A DNA stretch of 8,308 nucleotides from Bacteroidota bacterium (GTDB taxonomy: Bacteria; Bacteroidota; Rhodothermia; Rhodothermales; Rubricoccaceae), in NCBI GenBank assembly GCA_022564455.1, contig JADFLK010000077.1, positions 1-8,308 on the forward strand, given 5' to 3'. Positions 5,486-8,308 of this stretch are shown here, piece by piece (the stretch's first letter is position 1; the number at the start of each line of letters is the position of its first letter). The notes under the pieces were generated by a model that was not told the DNA's origin, ran no database searches, and was given only the letters and a program-made list of their open reading frames with translations. The translations under genes were made by a program, and so were the position numbers.

Positions 5486-7183
5486 ATGCGACGCCTCGCC
5501 CTCCTCCCCCTTCTCTTTCTTTTTGCTGCCTGCGGCAACGGATCTGACGATCCAACAATCTCTGACCCTGATCTCGACCCGGCGCCCGTTTCCGACGACG
5601 CCCTCGCTCAGATCGACAGCACCACGCTGTACACGCACATCGCCGAGTTGTCGTCGGACGAGTACGAAGGACGCGGCACGGGCACACCGGGCGAACAGAA
5701 AACCATCGAGTACATCTCCGGGCAGATGGAGGCGCTGGGCCTCGTCGGAGGCGCGGAAGACGGCTCCTTCTTCCAGGCTGTTCCGCTACGCGGATCAACG
5801 ATTACTGACATCACCCCTCTGACGCTGACTCCTGAAGACGGCGAAGCTGTTGAACTCGCCTTCGTAGACGACTTCATCGCTTCCACCGACCTTGACGCCT
5901 CGGAGGCTTCCATCGAGAACGCCGAGCTGATTTTTGTAGGCTACGGCATCACCAACCCCGGTTACGACTGGGATGACTTCAAGGACGTCGACGTTAGAGG
6001 CAAGATCCTCGTCGGGTTCGTGAACGACCCGCCCGCCACCGAAGACGAACCCGATCTCTTCCAGGCGGACACGCTCACCTACAACGGCCGTTGGACGTAC
6101 AAACAAGAGGAAGCCCGGCGTCGCGGTGCACTCGGCGTGTTGCTCATCCACACCGAACCGACTGCGAGTTATCCGTTTACGGTCCTCTCGAACGGTGCGC
6201 GAGGCGAAGACATTAACCTGCAAGAAGAGCCGGAGGGTGCACTGGAGTTCAAGGGCTGGATCACCGAACAGGCGGCTGAGCAGCTGGCGGGCATGGCCGG
6301 TACGACACTGGAAGCGTGGTTTGAGCAAGCCTCATCACGAGACTTCACGCCGCAGGAGCTACCTGTCACGGCGTCAATGTCAATGCTATTGACCACCCGC
6401 ACCTTCGAGGGCACCAATGTGATCGGCAAAATCGAGGGTACCTCGCGGGCAGATGAGGCCATCATTTACACGGCCCACCATGACCACCTCGGCAAAGACG
6501 ACGCGCTCATCGCCGCCGGTGAGGACGGCATCTACAACGGCGCGGTGGACAACGCATCGGGCGTTTCGATGATGCTCATGATCGCAAAGGCGTTCATGGC
6601 AGGCGAAACCCCCATCCGTTCCGTCTACTTCATGACGCTCACCGCGGAGGAATCCGGCCTGCTCGGCTCAAAACACTACGCCCTCTACCCCGTGGTGCCA
6701 CTTGCCAAGACGATTGCCAACGTCAACGTCGACTCCGGCAACCTCAATGGAGCCACGGAAGACATCGTGGGCATCGGCGCCGAGCGGAGCGACATGCTGG
6801 GCTTGCTGCGGCAGGCCGCCGAGGGTGAAGGCATGACCGTCACCATGGACTCCAATCCGAACGCCGGTTCGTTTTTCCGTAGCGACCAGCTCGCATTCGC
6901 TCGCGGCGGCGTACCAGCCGTCTTCATCGAAACCGGCAGCCATTTCATCGGCAAGCCCGAGACCTACGCCGAAGAGGTGGAAGCCGAGTACCGCGCCAAC
7001 CGCTACCACCAGACCGCCGACGAGTTAACAGACGGCATGCCGTTCGCAGGCCTCGTCCAGCAGACGCGCGTGGCCTTCCGCCTCGGCCACATGCTGGCTA
7101 CGTCTTCTCTGCGTCCGGAATGGAAGCCCAGCGAGGCGTTCGCACAGACGCGCGCGGAAAGCGAGGCGGCGGAAGGGATGTGA
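5486..7183 (+). CDS. Lipid-anchored M28 family zinc aminopeptidase with PA-like domain
   Basis: The frame is open from 5318 inside the IS remnant, but the ATG at 5486 begins a lipoprotein signal (MRRLALLPLLFLFAAC, lipid Cys16), giving 565 residues. No Shine-Dalgarno is seen. An Asp/Pro-rich spacer (17-45) leads to an N-terminal peptidase segment with LSSDEYEGRGTGTPGEQKTIEYI, usual in this family. A PA-like insert (about 140-300, with LIFVGYGI, DVRGKILVGF and ARRRGALGVLLIH) precedes the catalytic domain (about 305-540). All five expected metal ligands are present: H331 (AHHDH), D355 (AVDNASG), E389 with general base E388 (TAEESG), D416 (NVDSG) and H508 (RYHQTADE). Enzymes of this group remove N-terminal residues from peptides using two zinc ions; this one would work at the cell surface or in the periplasm, supplying amino acids. 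Substrate preference is not readable. Its own promoter may have been displaced by the IS. Confidence 0.93.
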   Translation: MRRLALLPLLFLFAACGNGSDDPTISDPDLDPAPVSDDALAQIDSTTLYTHIAELSSDEYEGRGTGTPGEQKTIEYISGQMEALGLVGGAEDGSFFQAVPLRGSTITDITPLTLTPEDGEAVELAFVDDFIASTDLDASEASIENAELIFVGYGITNPGYDWDDFKDVDVRGKILVGFVNDPPATEDEPDLFQADTLTYNGRWTYKQEEARRRGALGVLLIHTEPTASYPFTVLSNGARGEDINLQEEPEGALEFKGWITEQAAEQLAGMAGTTLEAWFEQASSRDFTPQELPVTASMSMLLTTRTFEGTNVIGKIEGTSRADEAIIYTAHHDHLGKDDALIAAGEDGIYNGAVDNASGVSMMLMIAKAFMAGETPIRSVYFMTLTAEESGLLGSKHYALYPVVPLAKTIANVNVDSGNLNGATEDIVGIGAERSDMLGLLRQAAEGEGMTVTMDSNPNAGSFFRSDQLAFARGGVPAVFIETGSHFIGKPETYAEEVEAEYRANRYHQTADELTDGMPFAGLVQQTRVAFRLGHMLATSSLRPEWKPSEAFAQTRAESEAAEGM

Positions 7184-7196
7184 GGCGTATCCGCTG

Positions 7197-7224
7197 GTAG
7201 GGGCGATTCATGAATCGCCCCTAC
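7197..7224. repeat. Perfect 28-bp palindrome between convergent genes
   Basis: The arm GTAGGGGCGATTCA (7197-7210) is followed directly by its exact reverse complement (7211-7224), with no spacer. It sits 13 bases after the peptidase stop and 22 bases before the stop of the opposing T9SS gene. No T run follows on either strand, so it is not a standard terminator, but the extruded RNA stem could still block read-through both ways. A diverged relative may lie at 904-930. From memory, palindromes with this GGGCGATTC core recur in spacers of unrelated bacteria, as REP-like elements do; this needs a search. Confidence 0.85.
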
Positions 7225-7246
7225 GTATTTGAGGGCCGCTGCGACC

Positions 7247-8308
7247 TTATTTGAGCAACGTCACCCGCCTCGAATCGCTGAACGTTTCACCGCTCACGCG
7301 GACCACGTAGAAACCGCTCGCCAGATCACGCCCGTTGAGCGTGAAGGCGTGCGTTGTACCGGCACTCAACACACCCTGATGCAGGTCCATCACGCGGCGG
7401 CCCAGGAGGTCGAACACGGAAACCGTGACATCCTGCGTCTGCGCGACCTGCAGCGTGAATCGCGCCTGCGGGTTGAACGGGTTCGGGTAAACCGACGAGA
7501 GCGCGTAGCCGTTCGGAAGCTCGCCCGTAGGCTCGTTGGCCGTCGCGAATGGGCTCACGGTTACGGAGAACCGCTCCGTCCAATTCGTGGCGTCTGCTGT
7601 GAAGACGTAGGACGATTCGGCCACCATGTTCACCTCTGCGCCCGATTCGGTGTCGCGAAGCGTAGCGAACCACTCGGCAGGCACGTCAATCAGGTTCCAG
7701 GCAATCTCGTAGTTACCGGACTCGGAGGCCAGGAAGGCCAGCGGTGTTTCGACCGCTTCATCAATCACTAGCGGCAGCGAGCGGGCGCTCTGGCGGCGCG
7801 GCTGTCCGTCGCGCTCGCCGACCGGCGCGAGCAACGCGGTAACGCCTCCTCCAAATCCCGGGAGCTTCGAGCCGTCGTGGAGATCCCAGCCCAATGTTGC
7901 ATCATCCCTGAACCGCAGCATGGCGGCGAGATCCTGAACGTGCGCGCCGGACTCCGTGTCGCCGGCCAGGGTGAAGGCGATGCGGCTCTCGCCCGCTCCT
8001 TCTCGGCCGATCAGCTGATCGTTCGACGTTGGGTCGACAAACGCCGCATCCATAATAAAGTTTACGGCTTCGTCAGGCGGGATTCCGGGTATTTCAGCAA
8101 AAGCGCCGTTCCACACCGGAAGTATGTCGCCGGCGGGAGGATCGCCGAAGTCCGCCGTCAGAATAGAGTACGAGCCCGCTCCCGGGTTCCACACGTTGAA
8201 AACGGAGGACAACGACAATCCACTGGATGCGTTCGGCGGCGCCGGCGAATCAAGGTCCAATGCAAAGGCCACTCCGCCGAGATACAGGGGGTACGCAAAC
8301 GGATTGCC
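7247..8308 (-). CDS. T9SS-exported protein, C-terminal part, cut by window edge
   Basis: The frame is open to the right edge, reading GNPFAYPLYLGGVAFALD at the start, so the GTG at 8272 is internal and the gene begins beyond the window; 353 codons are visible. The last 85-90 residues (bases about 7250-7519) form a type A T9SS C-terminal sorting domain: YALSSVYPNPFNPQARFTL, VTVSVFDLLGRRVMDL, a turn, ASGFYVVRVSGE and a basic end RRVTLLK. Such domains direct export across the outer membrane by the type IX system and are then removed as the cargo is released or fixed to the surface. The upstream 260 residues look like beta-rich, repeat-type surface sequence (for example LPGFGGGVTALLAP, YEIAWNLIDVPAEWFATLRD, WTERFSVTVSPF) with no catalytic motif I recognise. 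The GNPF segment resembles the NPF/NPY motifs often seen just before the tail in such cargo. It is convergent with the peptidase gene. Confidence 0.9.
   Translation of the reverse strand, partial: GNPFAYPLYLGGVAFALDLDSPAPPNASSGLSLSSVFNVWNPGAGSYSILTADFGDPPAGDILPVWNGAFAEIPGIPPDEAVNFIMDAAFVDPTSNDQLIGREGAGESRIAFTLAGDTESGAHVQDLAAMLRFRDDATLGWDLHDGSKLPGFGGGVTALLAPVGERDGQPRRQSARSLPLVIDEAVETPLAFLASESGNYEIAWNLIDVPAEWFATLRDTESGAEVNMVAESSYVFTADATNWTERFSVTVSPFATANEPTGELPNGYALSSVYPNPFNPQARFTLQVAQTQDVTVSVFDLLGRRVMDLHQGVLSAGTTHAFTLNGRDLASGFYVVRVSGETFSDSRRVTLLK

Noticed and set aside
7229..7771. Plus-strand open frame of 180 codons
   Set aside because: It is antisense to the T9SS sorting domain, Arg/Val/His-rich, and has no recognisable domain or start signal.

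Overview
The window looks like a piece of chromosome from a moderately GC-rich member of the Bacteroidota/Rhodothermota side of the tree (Rhodothermales-like). The signs are a protein ending in a type IX secretion (T9SS) C-terminal sorting domain with the YPNPFNP signature, two secreted lipoproteins with clear lipoboxes, and mostly weak or absent Shine-Dalgarno sites. The genus cannot be read from this stretch. Nothing here amounts to an obvious new multi-gene system. The genes are largely single transcription units of unrelated function, and the interest lies in the spacers, the broken insertion sequence and some altered active or metal sites.

Layout, left to right. (1) The 3' part of an FKBP-type peptidyl-prolyl isomerase-like protein (+), closed by a good rho-independent terminator. 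(2) A spacer of about 370 bp without a gene. It is built almost entirely from short tandem arrays: a 14-bp purine repeat, an 8-bp array, an inverted copy of that 8-bp array, and a 7-bp pyrimidine array. (3) recQ on the minus strand, a full-length DNA helicase with helicase, zinc/RQC and HRDC regions, but lacking the usual last zinc cysteine. (4) A small C2-like lipoprotein gene (-), separated from recQ by a hairpin and divergent from proC. (5) proC (+), pyrroline-5-carboxylate reductase, the last step of proline synthesis. (6) A decayed IS1595-family (IS1016-like) insertion sequence of about 720 bp with recognisable terminal inverted repeats. Its left end overlaps the last codons and stop of proC, and its transposase is split over three frames. 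(7) A lipid-anchored M28 zinc aminopeptidase with a PA-like insert (+), whose start lies only about 36 bp beyond the right end of the IS. (8) A perfect 28-bp palindrome in the short gap between convergent genes. (9) The C-terminal part of a T9SS-exported protein (-), cut by the window edge.

How the genes work together: three or four products are envelope or extracellular proteins (C2-like lipoprotein, M28 lipoprotein, T9SS cargo, possibly the FKBP). They fit a cell that secretes proteins and feeds on peptides, but no operon links them. recQ and proC are housekeeping genes. The IS insertion probably rebuilt the proC-peptidase junction.
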